Assembly: GCA_023391695.1 (NCBI GenBank)
Contig: JAEWAK010000012.1
Span: 1-64,000 of the forward strand
DNA length: 64,000 nt
Source: Bacillota bacterium
GTDB taxonomy: Bacteria > Bacillota > Clostridia > Lachnospirales > Lachnospiraceae
Direction of reading: 5' to 3'
In this document: piece by piece, positions 16,308-24,545 of the stretch
Layout of the letters: each line of letters begins with the position of its first letter
Position numbering within the stretch: the stretch's first letter is position 1
Program-made: the position numbers and the translations under genes
The notes under the pieces: model-generated
Told to the model about the DNA's origin: nothing
The model's input: only the letters and a program-made list of their open reading frames with translations
Databases searched by the model: none

Positions 16308-16880
16308 TTGAATGACCTCCTGTCCTCTGATCGCTTCGGCTTATGCCTCTGGCTCCAAAATAATAATTATAAATATTGTGTATATTTTATAAAGAAAATA
16401 TATCAAAAAAAGTATAAAAGTAGTGTTTATATAAAACCTGTTCCCATAAAGATTGTGTTAAGGCAGCCTTTGAATAAAATTCACCGGCAGATAAAAAAAA
16501 AGCCCTTATTATCCGGAAATAAACAGCCCCGCAAAATAACTGCCGGCAGAAGTTACAGCCGTATTTTTTCACAGAACTTAACTGATATTCCAAATAATAA
16601 GAACTTTTTCTATACCAATATCAAAGCAGATTACTTTTCAGCCCTATTCCTTCCTGATCCTGTCTAAACGTATAACAATAAGGAGCAGGGAGATCCCCAG
16701 AATAAGAAACAGCGGGCCAGATAGCCGGAGGCAGGCTCTGTGCTGTTCATAGCTTTAAATCCCCAGGTTGCCGGAAATATCTTTCCTGCTGCCCCAAAGG
16801 CTTTCGGCGAAAGCTTCCGGTTTCCTGCTAAAATATAGGTGGTAAGTTGCACAAAAGCCTTCCTGGCACTACGGGGACCG
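16308..16880. other. Intergenic, kdp promoter region and a possible small remnant
   Basis: 16310-16420 holds the kdpF leader and an AT-rich promoter region. In 16655-16765 a minus-strand frame encodes a hydrophobic stretch (PLFLILGISLLLIVIRLDRI) ending in basic residues; it lacks a start and changes frame upstream, so it may be the tail of a decayed membrane protein. No other gene is supported. Confidence 0.4.
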
Positions 16881-18077
16881 TTAATAAATAAAGGACATAA
16901 CATCCCGTCTCATACTTCTTGGTGCTTGCTTGGCCGGCCTGCCGATACGTATTAGCATCTGGATGGTACTGCCGTCACTTGCATAGCTGCCATGGATTTG
17001 TTTATATACTGTCTCCATTTCCGGATATTCCTCCAGGGGCTGGCTTAAGGGCTGCATTACCAGGCCCAGATTATGGGCAGCAGCAATTAACCGGCTGTAG
17101 AGCATACCGCTTAATACCTGGCTGTCACGGCTGTTATCAACGGATTTTATTAAGATATAAGCCGGTGTGCTGTCTGCGGAAGTCTGTCCTGATTTGATAA
17201 ATAAATCTGCGGACGCACTGCCTTCATTCAGAGAAGGGAATACCGTCACAAGCCCCTGCATCAGATGTTTCATAATGCCTGTGGTCCCCTGGCCCTCCAT
17301 GGAAAAGCCATACCGGTATTTATTTTTAACATATTCATTGGGGCGGAATATGACTTCCGTTTCTTTCATAACACGTTCTGTACCGGATTCCACAGTAATG
17401 CCTTCCATTACGATGTTCCCTAATTTATCAAGATTTTCTTTATCGTCAAAGATTTCTATGGATAAAGAAGAGTCCGTATTAAGCTCCGCCAGCTGCTTCT
17501 TTTCTTCATCCGTCAGTTTATCCTCCTTATAAGCCGACCGGTTGGTATCCGGCAAAAATATGGAATCATACAGCCTGTTATCCGCCTGTTCTGACTTAGC
17601 CAGGGTTATTTTAGCTACCGGTAAGCTTTTCATGCTTTCTGCCAGATTTGCTTCGTCATAACTGCCTTCCGGGTATAATTCAATATTCGTTTTATATCCC
17701 AATTTATCCCCCGCTATGGAAACATACTCTAAAAAAGTACCCTGGCTGACCATCATCTGCCTGGCATAAGGATCAACCTGGTTCGTAAACCTTTCACTGT
17801 CCGCATATAAATAAAATACATCTGTGTCCCCTTTATCCGGCCTGATGATCCAGGGCTGCATATTATGGCCGTTTGCGGCTAATATGCCATGGGCCGCAAG
17901 CTGTATCCTGGGGTCGTCAAAATCCTTTGCGTAATCTTTCTGCCAGGGCTTTAAATATTCTGTCCTGACAAAAATTCCGCTTATGGATAATAAACCAATA
18001 AACACAACTAATATAACTGAGATAAAACCGATTATGATCCTCTTTAATTTATTCCTGTAAGTTTTTTTTCCTTTCAT
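16881..18077 (-). CDS. Membrane-anchored nitroreductase-like protein (Acg-type)
   Basis: 398 aa. AAAAGGAGG precedes the ATG at 18077. Residues about 12-33 are one N-terminal membrane segment (IIIGFISVILVVFIGLLSIS). The rest is a duplicated nitroreductase fold of the Acg/Rv3131 kind: AAHGILAANGHNMQPWIIRP is the FMN-binding start, NRSAYKEDKLTDEE and RLIAAAHNLGLVMQPLSQPL follow. Such proteins bind or sequester flavin and are often without clear catalysis. The gene starts two bases after the TetR gene, so the two form one operon and the regulator probably controls it. Confidence 0.8.
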   Translation of the reverse strand: MKGKKTYRNKLKRIIIGFISVILVVFIGLLSISGIFVRTEYLKPWQKDYAKDFDDPRIQLAAHGILAANGHNMQPWIIRPDKGDTDVFYLYADSERFTNQVDPYARQMMVSQGTFLEYVSIAGDKLGYKTNIELYPEGSYDEANLAESMKSLPVAKITLAKSEQADNRLYDSIFLPDTNRSAYKEDKLTDEEKKQLAELNTDSSLSIEIFDDKENLDKLGNIVMEGITVESGTERVMKETEVIFRPNEYVKNKYRYGFSMEGQGTTGIMKHLMQGLVTVFPSLNEGSASADLFIKSGQTSADSTPAYILIKSVDNSRDSQVLSGMLYSRLIAAAHNLGLVMQPLSQPLEEYPEMETVYKQIHGSYASDGSTIQMLIRIGRPAKQAPRSMRRDVMSFIY

Positions 18078-18079
18078 CT

Positions 18080-18745
18080 TTATACCTCCTTTTCCCTGTC
18101 TGTTACAATAGCCCGCATAATAAGCTTAAAAGCTTCCGAAATAAACTCTCCGGATGTTGTATTATGGTAATTCATAATATATTTTTCTTTCTTTTTTACC
18201 GTATTGAATACACCAAGCATGCAGGACCATAATACCAGCGCCGTTTTAACCACATCCAGGTCTTTCTGAAGACTTCCTTCCTCTATGCCTTCCCGTAATG
18301 CATCGGTCAAAAATTTGAGTATTTCCTCCCCGATCCGGTAACATTCCTCCCTGGATTTATCCGGTATGGTATTCTGGAAATCCAGTTCGCTGTTTTCATA
18401 TTCCATAATGGCATCAAAATACCGCGAATATTCCAGGTCAAACTGATATAAAGTATCCGCAATCTGCTTTAACTTTCCGACTGCGTTCCTGTCTTCCTTT
18501 TCCTGCAAGTCTGCCTTTAACCTGTTAAGCAGTATCTTATAACCTTTTATCATGATTTCAAAATACAGCTGTTCTTTGCTGTTAAAATAAACATATAAAG
18601 TCCTTTTACTGAATTCCGCTTCTTTTGCCACATCATCCATGGTAGCCTGGGTAAAGCCTTTGGTAAAGAATATCCTTTCCGCTGCCTCTATAATGTCGTT
18701 CCTGCGAATATCTTTTTCTTTTTCCCTGCGTTCTTCGATTCCCAT
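18080..18745 (-). CDS. TetR/AcrR-family regulator
   Basis: 221 aa. The HTH spans about residues 14-60: RRNDIIEAAERIFFTKGFTQ, ATMDDVAKEAEFSKRTLYVYF, NSKEQLYFEIM. The C-terminal helices are the ligand-binding and dimer domain. AGGAGG lies upstream of the ATG. A consensus promoter with a palindrome at the transcription start (18794-18844) indicates autorepression. First gene of the operon with the Acg-like protein. Confidence 0.93.
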   Translation of the reverse strand: MGIEERREKEKDIRRNDIIEAAERIFFTKGFTQATMDDVAKEAEFSKRTLYVYFNSKEQLYFEIMIKGYKILLNRLKADLQEKEDRNAVGKLKQIADTLYQFDLEYSRYFDAIMEYENSELDFQNTIPDKSREECYRIGEEILKFLTDALREGIEEGSLQKDLDVVKTALVLWSCMLGVFNTVKKKEKYIMNYHNTTSGEFISEAFKLIMRAIVTDREKEV

Positions 18746-18793
18746 GAAATACCTCCTGCACTTCTGTTTCTTAAATTACACTACAATGTTATC

Positions 18794-18844
18794 AAGTAAA
18801 CCGATAGTTTACTTCGATTATAATACAGGAATTAGGATTGTCAA
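18794..18844 (-). promoter_or_regulatory. tetR promoter with downstream operator
   Basis: Minus strand: TTGACA (18844-18839), 16-base spacer, TATAAT (18822-18817). The dyad AAGTAAAC-5 nt-GTTTACTT (18794-18814) covers the expected start of transcription. Confidence 0.8.
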
Positions 18845-18966
18845 GTATAATCTTGTAAAAGTTATGTTAACTAATTACATTATTAATTTCTATTATTAAA
18901 TCCTGCACAATAATCTTTCTTATACTCATTGAATCTTGTGACGCCAGGCCATCAAGACTAACCAAA

Positions 18967-19010
18967 CTAAAATAGCAGGACTGCTTAGTCATGCAGCCCT
19001 GCTATTTTAG
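18967..19010 (-). terminator. Terminator after the SDR gene
   Basis: CTAAAATAGCAGGACTGC pairs with GCAGCCCTGCTATTTTAG with one mismatch around TTAGTCAT. It lies between the SDR gene end (19062) and the tetR promoter; AT-rich stem ends suit termination in either direction. Confidence 0.8.
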
Positions 19011-19061
19011 TTGCCATACATCATAAATTTCTTTGCAATCTTCCGAACTTGTTTGGGGACT

Positions 19062-19883
19062 TTAAACCTTTTTACGGTATTTCCGTAAATTTCTCATAGC
19101 TTTTACCCATACAGGTTCCAGCAGGCCTGGAAACCATCGGTTCAGGTACCATACTAACCGGACGGAAAATGGGAATATAATGATTGATTTATTACGGGAA
19201 ACGCCCTTTAGTATTATATTCACAGCTTCTGATACCTCCATTGCTTTTACGGAAATCTTATCAGTGACATATTCATCTGAAACATTAACAACGGTCGAAG
19301 ATTTAAAGATGTCCGTTTTTACACGCCCGGGACATATCGTACTCACTTTTATCCCCAAATCAGCACCCTCATAGCGTAAAGACAATGAAAGACCTACGAC
19401 TCCATGCTTACAGGTACAATAAGGAGCATTCCCCGGCTGCGGCAGCAATCCTGTTCCGGATGCAGTATTGACAATATGGCCGAATCCCTGTTTTGCCATG
19501 ATCCGGTAAGCATAAATTGACCCATATAGACAACCGTATAAATCTACATTTAAAACTTTTTGCCACTGCTCTGCTGTAAGGTCACGTACATCCCCGCCAA
19601 TGGCGATACCTGCATTGTTGAAAATGTAATCAAGCCGGCCATATTTTGCAACTGCCTCATCAATAAGATTTTTAACTTCTTTCTCCTTCGAGACATCAAC
19701 TCTTACAGAATGGGCTTTCCCTCCGCCTTTTATTATGAAAGAAGCTACCTGTTCCGCATTATCTTCATTAATATCTGCTACGAATACAACTGCGCCAAAT
19801 TTCGCCATTTCCATACAAAGTGCCTTTCCAATACCGGCACCTCCTCCGGTAATAATTATCACTTTTTCATTAAACTGATTCAT
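19062..19883 (-). CDS. Short-chain dehydrogenase/reductase
   Basis: 273 aa, classical SDR. IITGGGAGIGKAL is the nucleotide-binding TGxxxGIG motif, VADINEDN suggests an acidic residue that prefers NAD(H), NNAGIA is the structural NNAG, and NTASGTG with YCTCK gives the catalytic Ser, Tyr and Lys. The C-terminus (from about 235) has a hydrophobic IIIFPFSVRLVWYLNRWFPG segment seen in SDRs that act on lipids or steroids. AAGGAGGG precedes the ATG. The TetR-like gene upstream (20161-20805) is on the same strand and may regulate it. Confidence 0.9.
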   Translation of the reverse strand: MNQFNEKVIIITGGGAGIGKALCMEMAKFGAVVFVADINEDNAEQVASFIIKGGGKAHSVRVDVSKEKEVKNLIDEAVAKYGRLDYIFNNAGIAIGGDVRDLTAEQWQKVLNVDLYGCLYGSIYAYRIMAKQGFGHIVNTASGTGLLPQPGNAPYCTCKHGVVGLSLSLRYEGADLGIKVSTICPGRVKTDIFKSSTVVNVSDEYVTDKISVKAMEVSEAVNIILKGVSRNKSIIIFPFSVRLVWYLNRWFPGLLEPVWVKAMRNLRKYRKKV

Positions 19884-20160
19884 GAAACCCTCCTTTTATA
19901 TTATAACTTTATATTACAGGCTGCTTTACAATACCACGTATATTAATATCTGCCGTACTACTTTCTCACCTTCCACGGCCAATCTACCTGATTCCTGCCC
20001 GCTTTTTGACACGGCCCCAATAGCCCCAATAACCTTACTGTTTTTCCCTTTAAAATCCCAATCAGCGATCCTATTTCCTTAATCCAGCATTTTCATTAAA
20101 CATTTGCTGAATGAAATGAGTAAAAAAAATGATCCGAAAGGAATGGCATTTTTACCATAA

Positions 20161-20805
20161 TTAAAAATGCCAAGTTTCCAAAGTATAATCAACGAGTTTC
20201 TCCAGATAATTTTCCCGATTCAGGTCAGGTATAAATTCTGTCCCCATCACATATTCCTGCATGATAAAGATGGAAAGTGAACTAAAAAACTGAGTTGCCA
20301 TCATTGACGGATCAAGTTTACAATTTGGATTATCCTTCACAAAAGATTGGATAACAGTAGTTAACTTATGGGTAAGGACTTTCGTTACATCATTATATAA
20401 ATCCAAATACTTTTTTTCTATCAGATTCCTGTCCCTCAGCCAGATCAACATTAAATCTTTATCTGTTGTTGTAAAATTTAAAATCATATTACCAAAAAAG
20501 GTCAGTGATTCTTTGATCGAAAATTCTTCTTTATATTGCGTAAGTGCGGTAATATAGTTATTTCTTTTTTCCTCGATTGCCTCACTGACAAGAACCTGCA
20601 AAATTTCATGCTTTCCTCCCCGAAAATAATGATACATAAGTCCTTCCGTAATTCCCATTGCCCGGTTAATATCCCGTATGGTCGTGCCATGATAACCCTT
20701 TTGTGCAAATAATTTCTTTGCAGCCTCAATAAATTGCTTTCTTCTGTTTTCCGCCTGAAGATCCCGGCTTGTCATATGTTCTTTGGTTTTATTGGGGTAA
20801 TTCAT
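20161..20805 (-). CDS. TetR/AcrR-family regulator
   Basis: 214 aa, start at 20805 with AGAGGTG upstream. HTH at about 20-66: QFIEAAKKLFAQKGYHGTTI, RDINRAMGITEGLMYHYFRG. The C-terminal domain is typical in length and includes QEYVMGTEFIPDLNRENYLEK. A good promoter lies at 20833-20861. Candidate targets are the SDR gene downstream or the amidase gene upstream, both on the same strand. Confidence 0.92.
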   Translation of the reverse strand: MNYPNKTKEHMTSRDLQAENRRKQFIEAAKKLFAQKGYHGTTIRDINRAMGITEGLMYHYFRGGKHEILQVLVSEAIEEKRNNYITALTQYKEEFSIKESLTFFGNMILNFTTTDKDLMLIWLRDRNLIEKKYLDLYNDVTKVLTHKLTTVIQSFVKDNPNCKLDPSMMATQFFSSLSIFIMQEYVMGTEFIPDLNRENYLEKLVDYTLETWHF

Positions 20806-20832
20806 TTCATTCACCTCTTGTTTAATGAAATT

Positions 20833-20861
20833 ATAATAACTCATATTATGCTGCTTGTCAA
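20833..20861 (-). promoter_or_regulatory. Promoter of the second tetR gene
   Basis: TTGACA (20861-20856), 17-base spacer, TATTAT (20838-20833) on the minus strand. AAATAAG/CTTATTT arms just upstream (about 20863-20883) could bind the regulator. Confidence 0.7.
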
Positions 20862-20889
20862 TAAATAAGTTTATTCCTTATTTGAAAGA

Positions 20890-20930
20890 CGGTTGTTACC
20901 GTTCAGCTTACGGCTGAACGGTAACAACCG
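20890..20930 (-). terminator. Perfect 18-bp hairpin whose loop is the amidase stop codon
   Basis: CGGTTGTTACCGTTCAGC (20890-20907) is mirrored exactly at 20913-20930. The five-base loop holds the TAA of the amidase gene (20908-20910), so the left stem encodes the last residues VVTVQP. There is no long T run after it, so termination is plausible but not certain; mRNA 3'-end protection is the alternative. Confidence 0.65.
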
Positions 20931-22269
20931 GTTCTACCCTCTGACCCACTATCATTTCAACCGCATATGCATATTTTAAGAGTTCCCCGTCAGTTTTAGC
21001 TGTCAGCAGGATGCCAAAGGGCATACCGCTTTTGTACAGCCCGCAGGGCACCGTTATGCTTGGAAGCCCGGTATAATGTATAATGTTGGTTCCAATCAGC
21101 ATAATACAGAAATCTATATTTCTTAATTGATTGCGTATCTCTTTATTTGTTATTTCCCTGTCCTTTAATATATCCTGATAGACTGCTTCACTAAGATTTC
21201 CCGAGGTATTCTCCTGTGCATCGATTAAATAAGTCTGCCCGTACCGCAAAGTAATATCGGGATGGTTCTTGTTAAAACTGATGATATCATCCAGGTTACG
21301 GACTTTAAACTCCTTCGGAAGCTCTGATAAATAACGGTTCATGGCATATTTGAATTCATATTTCATAAGGGTCTTCACATTTTTCGTTGCCGGGATTTCA
21401 ATTCTTTTTATATTGGCTCCCGCACTTTCCAATTCCTTTATGATCCCATCCGTTTTCTGTACTTCTTCTTCCGTCATTACGTCTTTACCCCATTCATTAA
21501 TACCAATGGTAATGCCGTTTAGATCCATGATATTACTTATATTTAACTGGGTATTGGTAAGTTCGGAGTAAAGAATGGCGGCATCCGTTACCGTTCTGGT
21601 CATGGGGCCTGCCGTATCCAATGTAAAGCTGATCGGAACAATACCCTGGCTGCTGATGGCTCCCATCCCCGGCCTGAAACCAACAAGCCCGTTTTTTAAA
21701 CCCGGGGCAATTATGGAGTTGCAGGTATCGGTTCCGATCGCCGCCACACATAAATTGGCCGCAGCTGCCACTGCCGAACCGGAGCTGGAACCGGATGGAT
21801 TCTCTGTCTTTTTATAAGGAGATTTTACCTGTCCGCCCCTGGAACTGTACCCGCTTGGCATATCCTGGGTCATATAATTGGCAAACTCAGTCATATTGGT
21901 CTTGCCCAGGAGGACAGCCCCTCTTGACCTTAATATTTTAACCAACTCCGCATCAGCCGTAGCAAAAGAATCCGCTAAGGCATAAGAACCTGCCGAAGTA
22001 TGCATCTGATCTGCCGTATTAATATTGTCTTTTATTAAAATGGGAATACCGGCTAACATGCCCGCCCCTTTAAAGCCCCTCTCATCCATACGTTCCGCAA
22101 TTTCAAAAGCTTCGGGATTTATCTCAAGTACGCTGTTCAACCCATTGTCCCCTTTATCCAGTAAGTTAATCCGGTTTACATAATGTTGTACCAATTCCTT
22201 AGCCGATATGGTTTTATTCCTTAACATGATTACAAGCTCTAAAATGGTTATCTCATTCAGATTTTTCAT
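20908..22269 (-). CDS. Amidase signature family enzyme
   Basis: 453 aa. The amidase signature Ser-cisSer-Lys triad is visible: Lys in PILIKDNINTADQ, cis-Ser in NPSGSSSGSAVAAAANLCVA and the nucleophilic Ser in GTDTCNSIIAPG (usually GTDTGGSI). The C-terminus has PSITVPCGLYKSGMPFGILL, typical of the family. Without GatB/GatC neighbours it is not a transamidosome subunit; it more likely hydrolyses a carboxylic amide. No signal peptide. The CNS for GGS replacement around the nucleophile occurs in some non-GatA amidases. Confidence 0.88.
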   Translation of the reverse strand: MKNLNEITILELVIMLRNKTISAKELVQHYVNRINLLDKGDNGLNSVLEINPEAFEIAERMDERGFKGAGMLAGIPILIKDNINTADQMHTSAGSYALADSFATADAELVKILRSRGAVLLGKTNMTEFANYMTQDMPSGYSSRGGQVKSPYKKTENPSGSSSGSAVAAAANLCVAAIGTDTCNSIIAPGLKNGLVGFRPGMGAISSQGIVPISFTLDTAGPMTRTVTDAAILYSELTNTQLNISNIMDLNGITIGINEWGKDVMTEEEVQKTDGIIKELESAGANIKRIEIPATKNVKTLMKYEFKYAMNRYLSELPKEFKVRNLDDIISFNKNHPDITLRYGQTYLIDAQENTSGNLSEAVYQDILKDREITNKEIRNQLRNIDFCIMLIGTNIIHYTGLPSITVPCGLYKSGMPFGILLTAKTDGELLKYAYAVEMIVGQRVEPVVTVQP

Positions 22270-22501
22270 AACATCGCCCTTATGTTTTTTCTAAATTATA
22301 CCATATTTTAGAAGGCAGTTACATACCTATTTCATATTAATGTTGAATTTAGCCTGTCAAGAAAGTTTCCCGCCTTCTGCAGGTGGAAGTCATACTTAAT
22401 TTTTAATGGTGATCAAAACTTCCACGGTAATAGCAGCTGAACTGCATAATAGGTTATGAGATAAGCAAAGCAGAATGCGAGTACCTCTTTGACCGAAATT
22501 A

Positions 22502-22610
22502 ATTAGAGCGTCAAAAATTCTTATGTCAAAGCGGATTCCCTATAGGTGAAATAAATTATATCTCATTATAGTATCCGTTTTATTTACACAAGGCTTTTTG
22601 ACGCTCTAAT
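22502..22610. repeat. 109-bp element with perfect 16-bp terminal inverted repeats
   Basis: ATTAGAGCGTCAAAAA (22502-22517) and TTTTTGACGCTCTAAT (22595-22610) flank 77 bases without coding potential. It lies after the 3' end of the bglF-type gene. The form is that of a MITE or a long hairpin; the interior includes GTCAAAGCGGAT, which also starts repeats at 37627 and, with one change each, 39899 and 46524. Just to the right, 22628-22676 holds two copies of a roughly 24-bp TACGGTAATxTATTxGTA repeat (minus strand). Confidence 0.6.
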
Positions 22611-22665
22611 CAGAATATCTTCTCTTGGATCTACGAATAGATTACCGTACTTATTTACAAATAAA

Positions 22666-24531
22666 TTACCGTACTTTTATTAATTCTTCGTTGTATCCGA
22701 CATCCTTTCCGGTCTCAAATATTAAATCCGTATAATCGTCCCTGTTGGTTACGACAACCGGGGTCAGCACCGAATACCCGGCCGCTTTGATGGCATTTAA
22801 GTCAAATTCGAGAAGTTCCTGGCCTTTTATTACTTTGTCTCCCTGGTTTACCTTTTTGGTAAAATACTTTCCGTTTAATTCTACCGTATCCATACCGACA
22901 TGGATAAGGATTTCGGCTCCGAAAACTGTTTTTATGCCAATTGCATGACCTGCCGGTAAGAATGCGGTTATTTCCCCGTCAGCAGGGGCAACTAATTTTC
23001 CTTCTGCCGGCAGAATTGCAACTCCGCTTCCCAGTATCCCGCTTGAAAATGCTTCATCTTCCACCTCGCTTAACTGTCTTACTTCACCTTTTAAGGGACT
23101 TGTTATTGTTCCTATGCCTGCCTGGGCTTGTCCTTTTATTGTTTCATCCGGTAAAGATGTCCGGGCAGTCTCCTGATCGGCTGTTACGTCTTCAAATCCC
23201 AGCAGCCAGGTTGCAATAAAAGATACGGCAACCGATATTACTATCGTTAAGGCAGCCAGATAAAAATTTGTCATATTGCCGGACCCGTCCGTAGGTATGA
23301 AGGTCGGAAGAGCGGCAATTCCGGGGGAAACCACGGCATATTGTTTTACCTGCATGATTCCTGCAAACAATCCTCCGACTCCGCCGCCGATTACCGCACC
23401 AATGAAAGGTCTCTTAAAGCGGAGCAAAACTCCGTAAATAGAAGGTTCCGTAATTCCCAATACACCCGTTAATCCGGATGAAAAGGAAAGGGCTTTTACT
23501 TCTGTGTTCTTCGATTTCACAGACACCGAAAGGGCCGCCGCCCCTATCGCAACATTTGCCGCCAACATGCCTGTCATAACGAAAGCGTCATAGCCATATT
23601 CCGCCATAGATGCAAACACCACCGGGAACAGTGCCTGGTTCATTCCTGTCATAACCAATACCGGTGTTAAGGCACCGATAAGCCCGACGGATAACCACCC
23701 AAGCTTTGTATTGATAAAAATCAAAGCGGTCGCCACATAATTGCCGAGTATGGCCCCAAGGGGCCCCAGTGCAATCAAAGTTACCGGGGTAACGATCAAT
23801 ATAACCAGCAAAGGTTTTGCAAAAAATTTAATTTCTTTTGGTATGATTCTGTCAGCCCCTTTGTCTATCACAGCCATAAAAAGTACGCCTAAGATAATAG
23901 GGATGACCGAAGTATTGTAATTAGCCTGGGTGATAGGAATTCCCAAAAAATCAAGACCCGCGGCGCCGTCAATGGAACTGTGTACCAGGATGGCTCCCAG
24001 GTAGGCACCCATCATTGGATTAATACCGATTTTACGGGCTGCGCTGTATCCGATAAAGACTGGAAGGAAGTAAAACCCTGCGTTATTTACGGCATTTAAT
24101 ACGGTATACGTACCGGTCTCCGTCGATAAGCCGAAGAAAGTAACGCAGATATTTAATACGGCGGATACCAAACCTGCCGCAACCAGGATCGGTAATACGG
24201 GTACAAAAGTACCGCTGATAAAATCGATTATCCTTCCTAAAAGATTTTTCTTACCGTCCCCCTTTACCTTTCCGCCTTTTTCAAAATTACCAAGCTTTAC
24301 AAAATCATTGTAAACATTTCCCACATCAACACCTATAACGATCTGATACTCATCCCCGCGGGTTACGAGTCCCATTACGCCCGGAATTTTTTTAATTTTT
24401 TCCTGATCGGCTTTCGATTTGTCATTCAAAGTCAGGCGCAGGCGGGTGGCACAGTGATTGGCCACACCGATATTTTTTACACCCCCGCAGGCATTCAGAA
24501 TAGCTTCTGCTAACACCTTGTTCTTATCCAT
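22666..24531 (-). CDS. PTS beta-glucoside transporter, EIIBCA
   Basis: 621 aa with domains in order B-C-A. EIIB has the phosphorylated Cys27 in ANHCATRLRL. EIIC spans about 105-450 with about ten membrane segments and the GITEPSIYG motif. EIIA (about 480-621) has PADGEI, the active His in ILIHVGMDTV and VNQGDKVIKGQ. It imports and phosphorylates aryl- or other beta-glucosides (or beta-diglucosides). The 6-phospho-beta-glucosidase gene ends 15 bases upstream, and an RpiR regulator heads the operon. Substrate cannot be fixed from sequence. Confidence 0.94.
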   Translation of the reverse strand: MDKNKVLAEAILNACGGVKNIGVANHCATRLRLTLNDKSKADQEKIKKIPGVMGLVTRGDEYQIVIGVDVGNVYNDFVKLGNFEKGGKVKGDGKKNLLGRIIDFISGTFVPVLPILVAAGLVSAVLNICVTFFGLSTETGTYTVLNAVNNAGFYFLPVFIGYSAARKIGINPMMGAYLGAILVHSSIDGAAGLDFLGIPITQANYNTSVIPIILGVLFMAVIDKGADRIIPKEIKFFAKPLLVILIVTPVTLIALGPLGAILGNYVATALIFINTKLGWLSVGLIGALTPVLVMTGMNQALFPVVFASMAEYGYDAFVMTGMLAANVAIGAAALSVSVKSKNTEVKALSFSSGLTGVLGITEPSIYGVLLRFKRPFIGAVIGGGVGGLFAGIMQVKQYAVVSPGIAALPTFIPTDGSGNMTNFYLAALTIVISVAVSFIATWLLGFEDVTADQETARTSLPDETIKGQAQAGIGTITSPLKGEVRQLSEVEDEAFSSGILGSGVAILPAEGKLVAPADGEITAFLPAGHAIGIKTVFGAEILIHVGMDTVELNGKYFTKKVNQGDKVIKGQELLEFDLNAIKAAGYSVLTPVVVTNRDDYTDLIFETGKDVGYNEELIKVR

Positions 24532-24545
24532 AAGTCATCTCCTTT

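Noticed and set aside
16664..16903. 79-codon minus-strand frame after the Acg-like gene
   Set aside because: No start signal, overlaps the real gene's end; at most a decayed membrane-protein tail, noted in the intergenic entry.
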